Below are positions 1 through 6,402 of a stretch of DNA of 11,254 bases, in pieces. The notes under the pieces are model-generated. The model saw only the letters and a program-made list of their open reading frames with translations, was not told the origin of the DNA and did not search any database. How positions within the stretch are numbered: the stretch's first letter is position 1; the number at the start of each line of letters is the position of its first letter. Made by a program: the position numbers and the translations under genes. This DNA is from CAKUIA01 sp034180465 (GTDB lineage Bacteria; Verrucomicrobiota; Verrucomicrobiia; Opitutales; Intestinicryptomonadaceae): positions 1-11,254 of the forward strand of contig JAXFOH010000092.1 in NCBI GenBank assembly GCA_034180465.1. Direction: 5' to 3'.

Positions 1-590
1 ATAACCCGAAATTGGCAAAAGAGCTTTTGCTTAAGGCTGGCTTTATATACAAAGGCAACGAGCTTTTCGACGAACAGGGGCACCGTGTGGAATTTTCGCT
101 TATGATTTCGGACGGCTCCCTAAGCGCAATGAATACCGCCACAACCATAATGGAAAATCTAAAGGAAGTGGGCATTGCGGTAAAACTTACTGCCATGGAC
201 TTTTCGGCAATGATTTCAAAAATAAACGATTCTTGCGACTTTGAAGCTGTAATGCTGGGCTTTACGGGCGGCGGAGACCCTTCGGGCGGAAAGGCCATAT
301 ACCGTTCCAACGGCTTTTTGCACATATGGAATCCTCGCCAGGACAAGCCGCAAACAGACTGGGAAAAACAGATAGACTCTTTAATGGACCAGCAGGAAAG
401 CGAAATGGATTTGCAAAAACGCCGCGACATAGTTTTTAAAATGCAGGAAATTTTTACCGAGCAGCTGCCTCTTATATATCTAACAACCCCGTTCTCGTAT
501 TCGGGCGTAAAAAAGAAGTGGAAAAACATATCCGTTCCCCAAAGCGAAAGTATTTTGTGGAATTTAGACGAGCTTTACCAAGATGATTAG
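1..590 (+). CDS. ABC transporter solute-binding protein, SBP family 5 (C-terminal part, 5' truncated)
   Basis: This is the C-terminal portion of an extracellular peptide/oligopeptide-type solute-binding protein, which would capture substrate outside the cytoplasmic membrane and pass it to the permease encoded next. The open frame runs into the left edge with no stop (codons begin at base 3, reading N-P-K-L-A-K), so the true start lies outside; the TTG at base 12 is not a credible start. The first residues fit the family pattern of an Ala-Lys-Leu-rich helix followed by an AGF turn (LLLKAGF). The middle has GGDPSGGKAIYRSNGFLHIW and then a tryptophan-containing WEKQID segment, and the end has the QLPLIYL strand typical of the last lobe of DppA/OppA-like proteins. 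It overlaps the permease gene by 8 bp, which supports one operon and translational coupling. The substrate cannot be named from this fragment. Confidence 0.88.
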   Translation, partial: NPKLAKELLLKAGFIYKGNELFDEQGHRVEFSLMISDGSLSAMNTATTIMENLKEVGIAVKLTAMDFSAMISKINDSCDFEAVMLGFTGGGDPSGGKAIYRSNGFLHIWNPRQDKPQTDWEKQIDSLMDQQESEMDLQKRRDIVFKMQEIFTEQLPLIYLTTPFSYSGVKKKWKNISVPQSESILWNLDELYQDD

Positions 591-2847
591 GTACGTTTTA
601 AGACGCTTTCTTTCTATCATACCAATGCTTTTGGCAACAAGCGCACTGGTATTTTTGCTTATGTATATGGCTCCTGGCGACTTTTTAAGCGAAGCGAGAA
701 ACTCGAAGGAAATTAGCCCCGAAATTGTAAGGCAAGAGGAAATTCGCTTGGGGCTAGACAAGCCTTGGTATGTGCAATACGCACGGTGGTTAAACGGGGT
801 TTCTCCCTTAAAAAGCAGCCTGTTTTTGCCCGAAAACGAAAAAGCGCAACACTCTATTGTATATTTTGGCATGCCCGATTTCGGCTATTCGTGGAGCTAC
901 AAAATACCCGTTAGCAATCTGTTGTGGCAAAGAATACCCGCAACTTTGGCGTTGGCGTTTGCATCTCTTTTTGTTACCTATTTATTTGCAATACCGCTTG
1001 GGGCTTTGGCTGCAATGTATAAAAACTCGCTATTCGACAAAATTACGGGGGTATTGTCGTATATATGTCTTAGCGTGCCCTACTTTTTTCTTGCATTGTT
1101 GGCGGTGCTTGCCGCCGCCCTTACAGGCTGGCTGCCCACGGGCGGGCAAACTTCAATACAATTCGACTTTCTTTCCTTCCCCCAAAAGGTTGGAGACTTT
1201 CTTACCCACCTAATTTTGCCTACGGCGGTTTTAAGCATCGGATCTATAGCCTCGCTTACAAGAATTATGCGCGGCAACTTTTTGGATTATTCGAATCAGG
1301 AATTTGTTACAACAGCGCGCGCAAAAGGCGTGGGCGAAAACGCAATAGCACTAAAACACATTTTAAGAAACGCGCTAAACCCGCTTATAACGTCTTTCGG
1401 CTTTGCTCTTAGCGGCATATTGTCGGGCGCGCTTTTAATAGAAAACGTAATGAACTACCCCGGGCTTGGGCAGCTTGTATATACCGCCATTTTAAAGCAA
1501 GACCAATTTGTTGTTATGGCGGGCGTAGTTATCGGCTGCGTTATGCTTGTTGTAGGCCAGTTGGTTGCCGACATTCTGCTTGCGCTATGCGACCCAAGAA
1601 TTAGGCTGGAAAACGAAAATATACCCTATAAAACGCTCACAATAATTCTTTCGGCAACGGCGTTGGTTTGCGCAGCGTTAACCTATTTTGCGGAAAGCAA
1701 ACCGCTGTTGTTTGCGCATTTTGCAAACGCGCTAAAATACGCCGGCATTGCGCTGCTTTGCGTGCTTGTTGTTGCGGTAATTGTGGGGCTAGCTTGGGGC
1801 GCGTTATATTTTATAAGGCACTTTTTAAAACCCATTTTAAAAAGCAAAAAAGGGGCATTTTCGTTTGCGGTGCTTTTTATTATGTACTTTTCGGCGGCGT
1901 TTTCGCAGTTTTTATCGCCCTATTCGCCCGAACAGCAAAATCTTGGCAATGCGTTCGAACCCCCAACTAAAATCGTATACGAAAACGGCGCGCTTTGGGC
2001 GGTTCAATGTAAAAGAATAGATATTTCGGCATCCACCTATATTCCAGTTTCGAAGGCAAAAATAAAATTCTTTGTTGAGGGCTCGGAATATAATTTTTGG
2101 GGAATGTTTAAATGCAAAACCCACTTTTTCGGCACCGAAAACCCGAACGACAGAATATTTTTGCTAGGGACAGACTCTACCGGCAGATGCGTATTTACAA
2201 GGCTTTTATACGGGGCTGTAATTTCGCTTAGCATAGGCTTTGTAGGCATTGCAATAACACTTGTTTTGGGCTTTATTGTTGGCGGGCTTTCGGGATATTT
2301 TGGCGGGACAATAGACTTTGTTTGCATGCGCTTTGTGGAATTTTTAATGGCAGTTCCCAGCTTGTACCTACTTTTGGCAATGCGCTCGGCGTTGGCACCG
2401 CACTTTAGCAGCGGGCAAATGTATGCAATGATTGTAATTATCCTTTCGGCGTTGGGCTGGGCGGGGGCTGCCCGCGTGATAAGGGGTATGGCACTTTCAC
2501 TGCGCAAACGGCAGTATGTGCAAGCCGCCGTATGTATGGGGCAAAACCCGCTGAGTGTAATTGTAAAACACTTTTTGCCCAATATGCTAAGCTACTTAAT
2601 TGTAAGCGCAATGCTTTCCATACCCGCCTATATTTTGGGCGAGGCCGCCCTTTCGTTCCTGGGGCTGGGAATACAAGAACCCGCAGCATCGTGGGGGCTA
2701 ATGCTTTCGCAGGCTCAAAACGACACAAAAGTGCTTATGCTTGGCTTTTGGTGGCTGCTGCTGCCGGGTGTTGCAATATTTGCGGCAGTGCTTGCCTTTA
2801 GCGCACTAGGCGACATTATGCGCGACATAGCCGACCCAAAAAAATAA
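583..2847 (+). CDS. Fused DppB-DppC type ABC transporter permease (754 aa)
   Basis: This single polypeptide carries both transmembrane subunits of a peptide-type ABC importer. Residues 1 to about 345 are a complete DppB-type permease: the N-terminal MIRYVLRRFL membrane start, the ARAKGVGENAI coupling (EAA) loop near residue 245, and the DPRIRL end. Residues about 424-754 are a complete DppC-type permease: first helix about 424-441, a periplasmic insert with FFVEGSEYNFWGMF and FLLGTDSTGR (about 508-536), an EAA loop at about 644-660 (QAAVCMGQNPLSVIVKHFLP), GEAALSFLGLG, and the terminal DPKK. The two halves are joined by a linker with two strongly hydrophobic stretches (about 351-370 and 384-411). 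An even number of extra helices would keep both halves in the correct orientation. The usual GRD of the GTDxxGRD motif reads GRC (Cys536). Each half has family-typical length, so this is a true fusion rather than a frameshift product. ATPase genes are not in the window and probably lie upstream or elsewhere. Confidence 0.93.
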   Translation: MIRYVLRRFLSIIPMLLATSALVFLLMYMAPGDFLSEARNSKEISPEIVRQEEIRLGLDKPWYVQYARWLNGVSPLKSSLFLPENEKAQHSIVYFGMPDFGYSWSYKIPVSNLLWQRIPATLALAFASLFVTYLFAIPLGALAAMYKNSLFDKITGVLSYICLSVPYFFLALLAVLAAALTGWLPTGGQTSIQFDFLSFPQKVGDFLTHLILPTAVLSIGSIASLTRIMRGNFLDYSNQEFVTTARAKGVGENAIALKHILRNALNPLITSFGFALSGILSGALLIENVMNYPGLGQLVYTAILKQDQFVVMAGVVIGCVMLVVGQLVADILLALCDPRIRLENENIPYKTLTIILSATALVCAALTYFAESKPLLFAHFANALKYAGIALLCVLVVAVIVGLAWGALYFIRHFLKPILKSKKGAFSFAVLFIMYFSAAFSQFLSPYSPEQQNLGNAFEPPTKIVYENGALWAVQCKRIDISASTYIPVSKAKIKFFVEGSEYNFWGMFKCKTHFFGTENPNDRIFLLGTDSTGRCVFTRLLYGAVISLSIGFVGIAITLVLGFIVGGLSGYFGGTIDFVCMRFVEFLMAVPSLYLLLAMRSALAPHFSSGQMYAMIVIILSALGWAGAARVIRGMALSLRKRQYVQAAVCMGQNPLSVIVKHFLPNMLSYLIVSAMLSIPAYILGEAALSFLGLGIQEPAASWGLMLSQAQNDTKVLMLGFWWLLLPGVAIFAAVLAFSALGDIMRDIADPKK

Positions 2848-2859
2848 CAAAATGTGGGA

Positions 2860-2889
2860 TTGACAAAGCCACAATTTTAAACCGATAAT
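2860..2889 (+). promoter_or_regulatory. Putative sigma70-type promoter of the Sel1-birA-coaX operon
   Basis: A perfect -35 box TTGACA (2860-2865) is followed after 18 bp by GATAAT (2884-2889), a five-of-six match to the -10 consensus. It lies in the 63-bp gap after the permease gene, so transcription would start near 2896, about 15 nt before the Sel1 gene. Short inverted repeats surround both boxes: TGTGG/CCACA flanks the -35 and CCGA/TCGG flanks the -10. They could be operator half-sites or chance. Confidence 0.65.
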
Positions 2890-2910
2890 GTCGGATTTTA
2901 GAAAGTATAT

Positions 2911-3456
2911 ATGGGTATTTTTTTTAGATTCTTTGCCTTGTTTTTATTTGCTTTTCTTTGCGCTTTCGGCGAAAAGGAAAGCGTTTTTTCGCTGGGGGTA
3001 GAATCGCTTATCGAAAAGGCCAAAGCCGGAAATACCGCCAGCCAAATAAAATTGGGCGAATACTACCTTAACGGCATAATAGTTTCTAAAAACGAAAAAG
3101 AGGCTTTTAAGTGGTTTTTAAAGGCCGCAAAAAGCAATAGTTCCGAAGCGTTATATAACGTGGGCATTTGCTACATAAACGGAATTGGCGTAAACCAAGA
3201 CGAAAACAAAGGCATTGAATATATGCGCAGAGCCGCCCGCCTAAAAAACAAGCTTGCAATCTACAACTTGGGCGTATGCTACGCAAACGGCATTGGCGTT
3301 GAATGCGACAACACAAAGGCTTATGCCCTATTTTCGCTTATCTGGCACGATGTGGACGAAGCCAGACAGGCAATGGATATGATTTTTGCCGATATGACAC
3401 CCGCTGAAAAGCAAAAGGCGCAGACGCTGAAAAACAATGCGGCTGGCGTATTTTAA
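2911..3456 (+). CDS. Exported Sel1-repeat (SLR/TPR-like) protein
   Basis: This 181-residue protein begins with a hydrophobic leader (about residues 4-19, FFRFFALFLFAFLCAFG) and probable signal-peptidase cleavage near AFG/EK, so it is likely exported to the periplasm. The rest is three Sel1-like repeats at about 42-77, 78-113 and 114-149. They carry the recognisable LGEYYLNGIIV, NVGICYINGIGV and NLGVCYANGIGV cores and the alternating A-K-W/Y-F-x-x-A-A helices. The C-terminal tail (MTPAEKQKAQTL) is common at the end of Sel1 proteins. Sel1 repeats are protein-binding scaffolds, and no catalytic site is visible. The partner is unknown. It is the first gene after the promoter at 2860-2889, and its last codons lie next to the birA start. 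There is no convincing Shine-Dalgarno; AGAAAG at 2900-2905 is the nearest candidate. Confidence 0.85.
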   Translation: MGIFFRFFALFLFAFLCAFGEKESVFSLGVESLIEKAKAGNTASQIKLGEYYLNGIIVSKNEKEAFKWFLKAAKSNSSEALYNVGICYINGIGVNQDENKGIEYMRRAARLKNKLAIYNLGVCYANGIGVECDNTKAYALFSLIWHDVDEARQAMDMIFADMTPAEKQKAQTLKNNAAGVF

Positions 3457-3457
3457 A

Positions 3458-4216
3458 ATGCCCGTATTCGACAAAAATCTGCTTGCTGACAATTTTAAAG
3501 AATCGGGGGTATATCTCGAAATTTTCGAAGAAGTAGCCTCTACAAACGACAAGGCTTTTGAGCTTTTAAATGAAAGCAACTTGTGCGCAGCCATTGCCGA
3601 AAAGCAAACCTGCGGGCGCGGCAGGCTTGGACGCAAATGGGAGGGCACTTTGGGCGAATCGCTTTTCTTTTCTGGCGGTTTTGTTGCGGGCAAAAACTCA
3701 AGGCTGTTAACAGTGCCCTGCTGCGTTGCAGTTTTGCTATGCAGGCAGCTAAAAAATACTTTCGGCGCAAATTTGCAAATTAAATGGCCCAACGATATTT
3801 ATTTTAACGACAAAAAACTTTGCGGCATTTTGTGCGAGGCAAAGGCCGAAAACGGCAAAATATCCAAGGCGGTTGTGGGAATAGGCATAAACATTATGCC
3901 TCCAAAACACCCCGAAAGTTTTAGACGCCCCCCCATTTCGCTTGGCGAAATTTGCAAAAATGCCAATATAAACGAATGCGCAATATGCTGCAAAAACGCG
4001 TTTGTGCAAGCCGTTAATTGCCCGAGCATAAAAAATGTCTTGTCGCACTTTGCCGAATACGATTGGCTATACGGCAAAAAGGTAAAAATTTTGTTTTCGA
4101 GCGAAGAAGTAGAGGGCGTTGCCTGCGGCATAAACGAAAATGCCGAGCTTTTAATTAAACAGGCAAACGGCGAAATAAAAAATGTATCTTCGGGAGAAGC
4201 AAGCATTGCCGTATGA
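3458..4216 (+). CDS. birA: Biotin--[acetyl-CoA-carboxylase] ligase (monofunctional BirA)
   Basis: The enzyme activates biotin with ATP to biotinyl-5'-AMP and transfers it to the lysine of biotin carrier domains such as AccB. It has the hallmarks of the family: STNDKAFELL at about 28-37, the biotinyl-AMP loop GRGRLGRKW at 53-61, KWPNDIYF at 109-116, the KKLCGIL strand just after it, and VVGIGINI at 139-146. A short SH3-like C-terminal domain follows from about residue 203. There is no N-terminal DNA-binding helix-turn-helix, so this is a group I ligase without the repressor function of E. coli BirA. The ATG at 3458 gives 252 residues and begins one base after the upstream stop codon. An in-frame ATG at 3437 would add seven residues (MRLAYFK) and overlap the Sel1 gene by 20 bp; neither start has a good ribosome site. 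The stop overlaps the coaX start (ATGA). Confidence 0.95.
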   Translation: MPVFDKNLLADNFKESGVYLEIFEEVASTNDKAFELLNESNLCAAIAEKQTCGRGRLGRKWEGTLGESLFFSGGFVAGKNSRLLTVPCCVAVLLCRQLKNTFGANLQIKWPNDIYFNDKKLCGILCEAKAENGKISKAVVGIGINIMPPKHPESFRRPPISLGEICKNANINECAICCKNAFVQAVNCPSIKNVLSHFAEYDWLYGKKVKILFSSEEVEGVACGINENAELLIKQANGEIKNVSSGEASIAV

Positions 4217-4974
4217 AAATTTTATGCATAGATATGGGCAACACCCGCACGCACTGCGCCGTTGTGGAAAACGAAAATATAGATAATATTAGGGAGTTGC
4301 CCACAAAAAATTTCGGGGCCAAATTTGCCGAATATTTTGCGGACTTAGACGCAATAGACGGCATTGCGTGGTGCTCGGTTGTGCCAAAAGAAGCAAATGT
4401 TTTGCAAAGCGCGCTTGAAACTTGCGGCAAAAATGCGTTGCGGCTTTGCTACAAAAACTGCCCCATTAAAATAGGCTTAAAAAACCCCGCCGAAGTTGGC
4501 GACGACCGCCTTGCCGACGCAATAGGAGCCGCAAGATTTTTTAAGCCCCCCTACATATGCGTAGATATGGGAACTGCAATTACAATAGATCTTGTGGATA
4601 AATCGGGCAGCTATGCGGGAGGAGCCATTGCCCCGGGGCTGCACGCATTTACGCTGTATTTGCACGAAAAAACCGCCCTACTGCCTAAAATAGACCCGCA
4701 AAATGCCGACTACTCGGTAAGCGTAGGCAAATCTACGGTAGAGGCGATGAATGTCGGCTGTGTAAAGGGGCTGTGCAGGCTTATAGACGGCATTATTAAC
4801 GACATTCAAACCGAGTTTTTTGACGGCGAAAAAGCCGAACAAAAAACGGTGTTTACGGGAGGCAGCCTTTCTCTTCTTCCTAAAAAATGGCTTGCGCTGC
4901 GCAGGCAAGAATGCCATCTTGCTTTATTGGGTTTACACGACTTTTATATAAAAAACTACAAGGTAAAGAAATGA
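4213..4974 (+). CDS. coaX: Type III pantothenate kinase
   Basis: It catalyses ATP-dependent phosphorylation of pantothenate, the first committed step of coenzyme A synthesis, in the cytoplasm. The CoaX form belongs to the actin/ASKHA fold and depends on a monovalent cation. Visible motifs are the N-terminal phosphate loop IDMGNTRT (6-13), GDDRL at 96-100 (the family's GxDR with its catalytic aspartate, here Asp98), VDMGTAITIDL (117-127), GSYAGGAIAPGL (132-143, substrate pocket), STVEAMNVG (174-182) and FTGG at 214-217. Its length of 253 residues is normal. The start overlaps the birA stop as ATGA, and its own stop overlaps the next gene in the same way, so the three are probably translationally coupled. 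BirA-CoaX adjacency is a known arrangement in several phyla and links CoA supply with biotin-dependent carboxylation. Confidence 0.95.
   Translation: MKILCIDMGNTRTHCAVVENENIDNIRELPTKNFGAKFAEYFADLDAIDGIAWCSVVPKEANVLQSALETCGKNALRLCYKNCPIKIGLKNPAEVGDDRLADAIGAARFFKPPYICVDMGTAITIDLVDKSGSYAGGAIAPGLHAFTLYLHEKTALLPKIDPQNADYSVSVGKSTVEAMNVGCVKGLCRLIDGIINDIQTEFFDGEKAEQKTVFTGGSLSLLPKKWLALRRQECHLALLGLHDFYIKNYKVKK
4960..4963 (+). promoter_or_regulatory. Weak ribosome-binding site deciding the TPR protein start
   Basis: AAGG sits 7 nt before the ATG at 4971, which is followed directly by a textbook signal peptide. The same frame is open back to 4887, but starting there would bury the signal peptide behind 28 extra residues translated across the coaX tail. 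Confidence 0.45.
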
Positions 4975-6128
4975 AAAAACTATCTATATTCCTATTTTCG
5001 CTTTTGCTAGCAGCGGCAGCCTTTGCGCAAGACAGCACCGAGCTTTTAAAGCAAAAGAATCTTTTTAAAGACTACTCAAAGTTCGACAACCCCGCCGTTT
5101 TTGCAAATCTTCAAAATAACGCAAGCCTTATTGCCGACTACGAATCGAGGCCCGAAGCCTTTAAAGACGAAGAGCTTTTCCCCGTGGCAATGGCTTATAT
5201 GACAACAAGAAATGTAGACAAAGCCATCTCTCTTTTGCAAAGGCACATAAAGGCGGCGCCAAAAAACGCGGCGGCAATTCGCAGCCTAGCTACGATGAGC
5301 CTTATTAAAAACGACAAAGCCGCAGCCGAAGACCTATACAAAAAAGCTTCGGATATGGGCGACAAAACGGCGTTAAAATCGCTTGCAAGCCTGTATATTA
5401 TGGAGCGCACACCCAAGAAGGTTGCAAGCTACATAGACACTTTAAAAAACCTTGCCAAAGACGACCTGGAAGCCGCAAACATTCTTTTAATGTATAGCTC
5501 GGTTAACGAGACAAAAAACGAAGACTTGGCAAAAAGCGTTTTAAAGAATTTGAATTTAGACGAAATTTTTAAAACAGCCTCTGTAGATGCGTTTAACACC
5601 GCCCTTAACATATACGGCGCAAACCCGAAATTGTGGGAAGGCGAATGCGCTGTTATACCCGCAAGGGCTGCCGCAATAAACAACTTGTGGTTCCCCGCAA
5701 GCGAAGCCTACCAAACGGCATTAAAGGCAAACCCCAACAGCACCATAGCTCTTAGGGGCAAAGCCCTTGTAGAGTACCGCACGGGCGACATAAACGCGGC
5801 GTTTAAGCTTATAGACAAAGCCTTGGCTCTTGGCGACAAATCCGCCTATAACGACTTAATAGAGCTTTCGCTAATTTCAAAGCGCACGCAAAATTTAGAC
5901 GCTGTAAAAGACAAGTTGGGCTTAGCCGAACTTAGAGTTCAGCCGAAATTTATGCTTGTGCAATACGCCATAGCAAACAACGCGCCCGACTATTTCTACA
6001 TAGGCGCGCTAGGCAAGAATAGCCAAGCTTTGTATAAGGACGAAGTTGCCAAAAAGATAATCCGCTCGGGTCTCGAAAAGTTTGGCGCAGACGCCCGCGC
6101 AAAAGAAGTTGAAAAACTTTTAAAATAA
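4971..6128 (+). CDS. Exported tetratricopeptide-repeat protein
   Basis: This 385-residue protein starts with MKK, a hydrophobic core (residues 4-18) and a cleavage site near AFA/QD (19/20), so it is probably periplasmic or extracytoplasmic. At least two TPR pairs can be read. The first is at about 66-133 (AMAYMTTRNVDKAISLL followed by LATMSLIKNDKAAAEDLYKKA). The second is at about 237-290 (ASEAYQTALKANPN followed by GKALVEYRTGDINAAFKLI). The region between them and the last 90 residues are helical, without clear repeats. TPR proteins act as docking scaffolds; no enzymatic motif is visible and I do not recognise a named family. It is translationally coupled to coaX through an ATGA overlap and abuts the next gene without a gap. 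Its periplasmic location sets it apart from its cytoplasmic neighbours, so co-transcription need not mean a shared pathway. Confidence 0.85.
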   Translation: MKKLSIFLFSLLLAAAAFAQDSTELLKQKNLFKDYSKFDNPAVFANLQNNASLIADYESRPEAFKDEELFPVAMAYMTTRNVDKAISLLQRHIKAAPKNAAAIRSLATMSLIKNDKAAAEDLYKKASDMGDKTALKSLASLYIMERTPKKVASYIDTLKNLAKDDLEAANILLMYSSVNETKNEDLAKSVLKNLNLDEIFKTASVDAFNTALNIYGANPKLWEGECAVIPARAAAINNLWFPASEAYQTALKANPNSTIALRGKALVEYRTGDINAAFKLIDKALALGDKSAYNDLIELSLISKRTQNLDAVKDKLGLAELRVQPKFMLVQYAIANNAPDYFYIGALGKNSQALYKDEVAKKIIRSGLEKFGADARAKEVEKLLK

Positions 6129-6398
6129 ATGCCGAGCAGAATTTCGGAAAGCAAACAGGACAAAAAACGCAAAGCCGACTACGAAGCGTTGACCAGCCCC
6201 TTTATGCAAATAGAGGGAATGAAAGTGGCGGGAGCGCGCGCCTTGCTAGACCTAAACATTAGGCACACCTACGAACTTCGGGGACGCGCCCCCGAAGTGC
6301 TGTTAGAAGAACTTTCTAAAAAACGCAAAAGCGTTGCCGACGACGACTACCTAAAATACTTCCGCTTAGCTGTAAACTACGCCGAAAGGGAAGCCTAG
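6129..6398 (+). CDS. Small helix-hairpin-helix protein, Cdd1/'pathogenicity locus'-like
   Basis: This basic 89-residue protein has a lysine-rich N-terminus (1-20). A helix-hairpin-helix-like segment follows at about 24-45 (IEGMKVAGARALLDLNI), then ELRGRAPEVLLEEL (49-62) and YFRLAVNYAE (77-86). That order (HhH, L-x-G-R-x-P-E-x-L, and a closing FR-x-AV-x-YA) matches what I know of the Cdd1 family (Pfam Cdd1, sometimes annotated as mitomycin resistance). The hairpin reads EGMK where classic HhH has PGxG, so the DNA backbone contact may be weakened. HhH domains bind nucleic acid without sequence specificity; no catalytic residues are seen. The ATG follows the TPR stop codon directly and the stop is 4 bp before the beta-CASP nuclease start, so the protein is made together with that nuclease. 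A role as nucleic-acid-binding helper is inference. Confidence 0.75.
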   Translation: MPSRISESKQDKKRKADYEALTSPFMQIEGMKVAGARALLDLNIRHTYELRGRAPEVLLEELSKKRKSVADDDYLKYFRLAVNYAEREA

Positions 6399-6402
6399 TT
6401 TT

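Noticed and set aside
12..590. A complete 192-residue protein starting at TTG 12
   Set aside because: The frame is open to the window edge and the residues before TTG fit the binding-protein family, so the gene is truncated by the window rather than starting there.
2037..2582. 181-codon minus-strand open frame
   Set aside because: It lies wholly within the DppC half of the permease, has no family resemblance, and is an antisense shadow of a membrane-protein gene.
2853..2880. Intrinsic terminator after the permease gene
   Set aside because: The TGTGG/CCACA stem is only 5 bp with an 11-base loop and a broken A/T extension; the -35 box in the loop is better supported.
3799..4206. 135-codon minus-strand open frame
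   Set aside because: It is antisense to birA, whose KWPND and GIGINI motifs are unambiguous.
4887..4970. N-terminal extension of the TPR protein from ATG 4887
   Set aside because: It overlaps the coaX tail by 88 bp and would put 28 residues in front of a clear signal peptide; the ATG at 4971 has a nearby AAGG and an ATGA junction.
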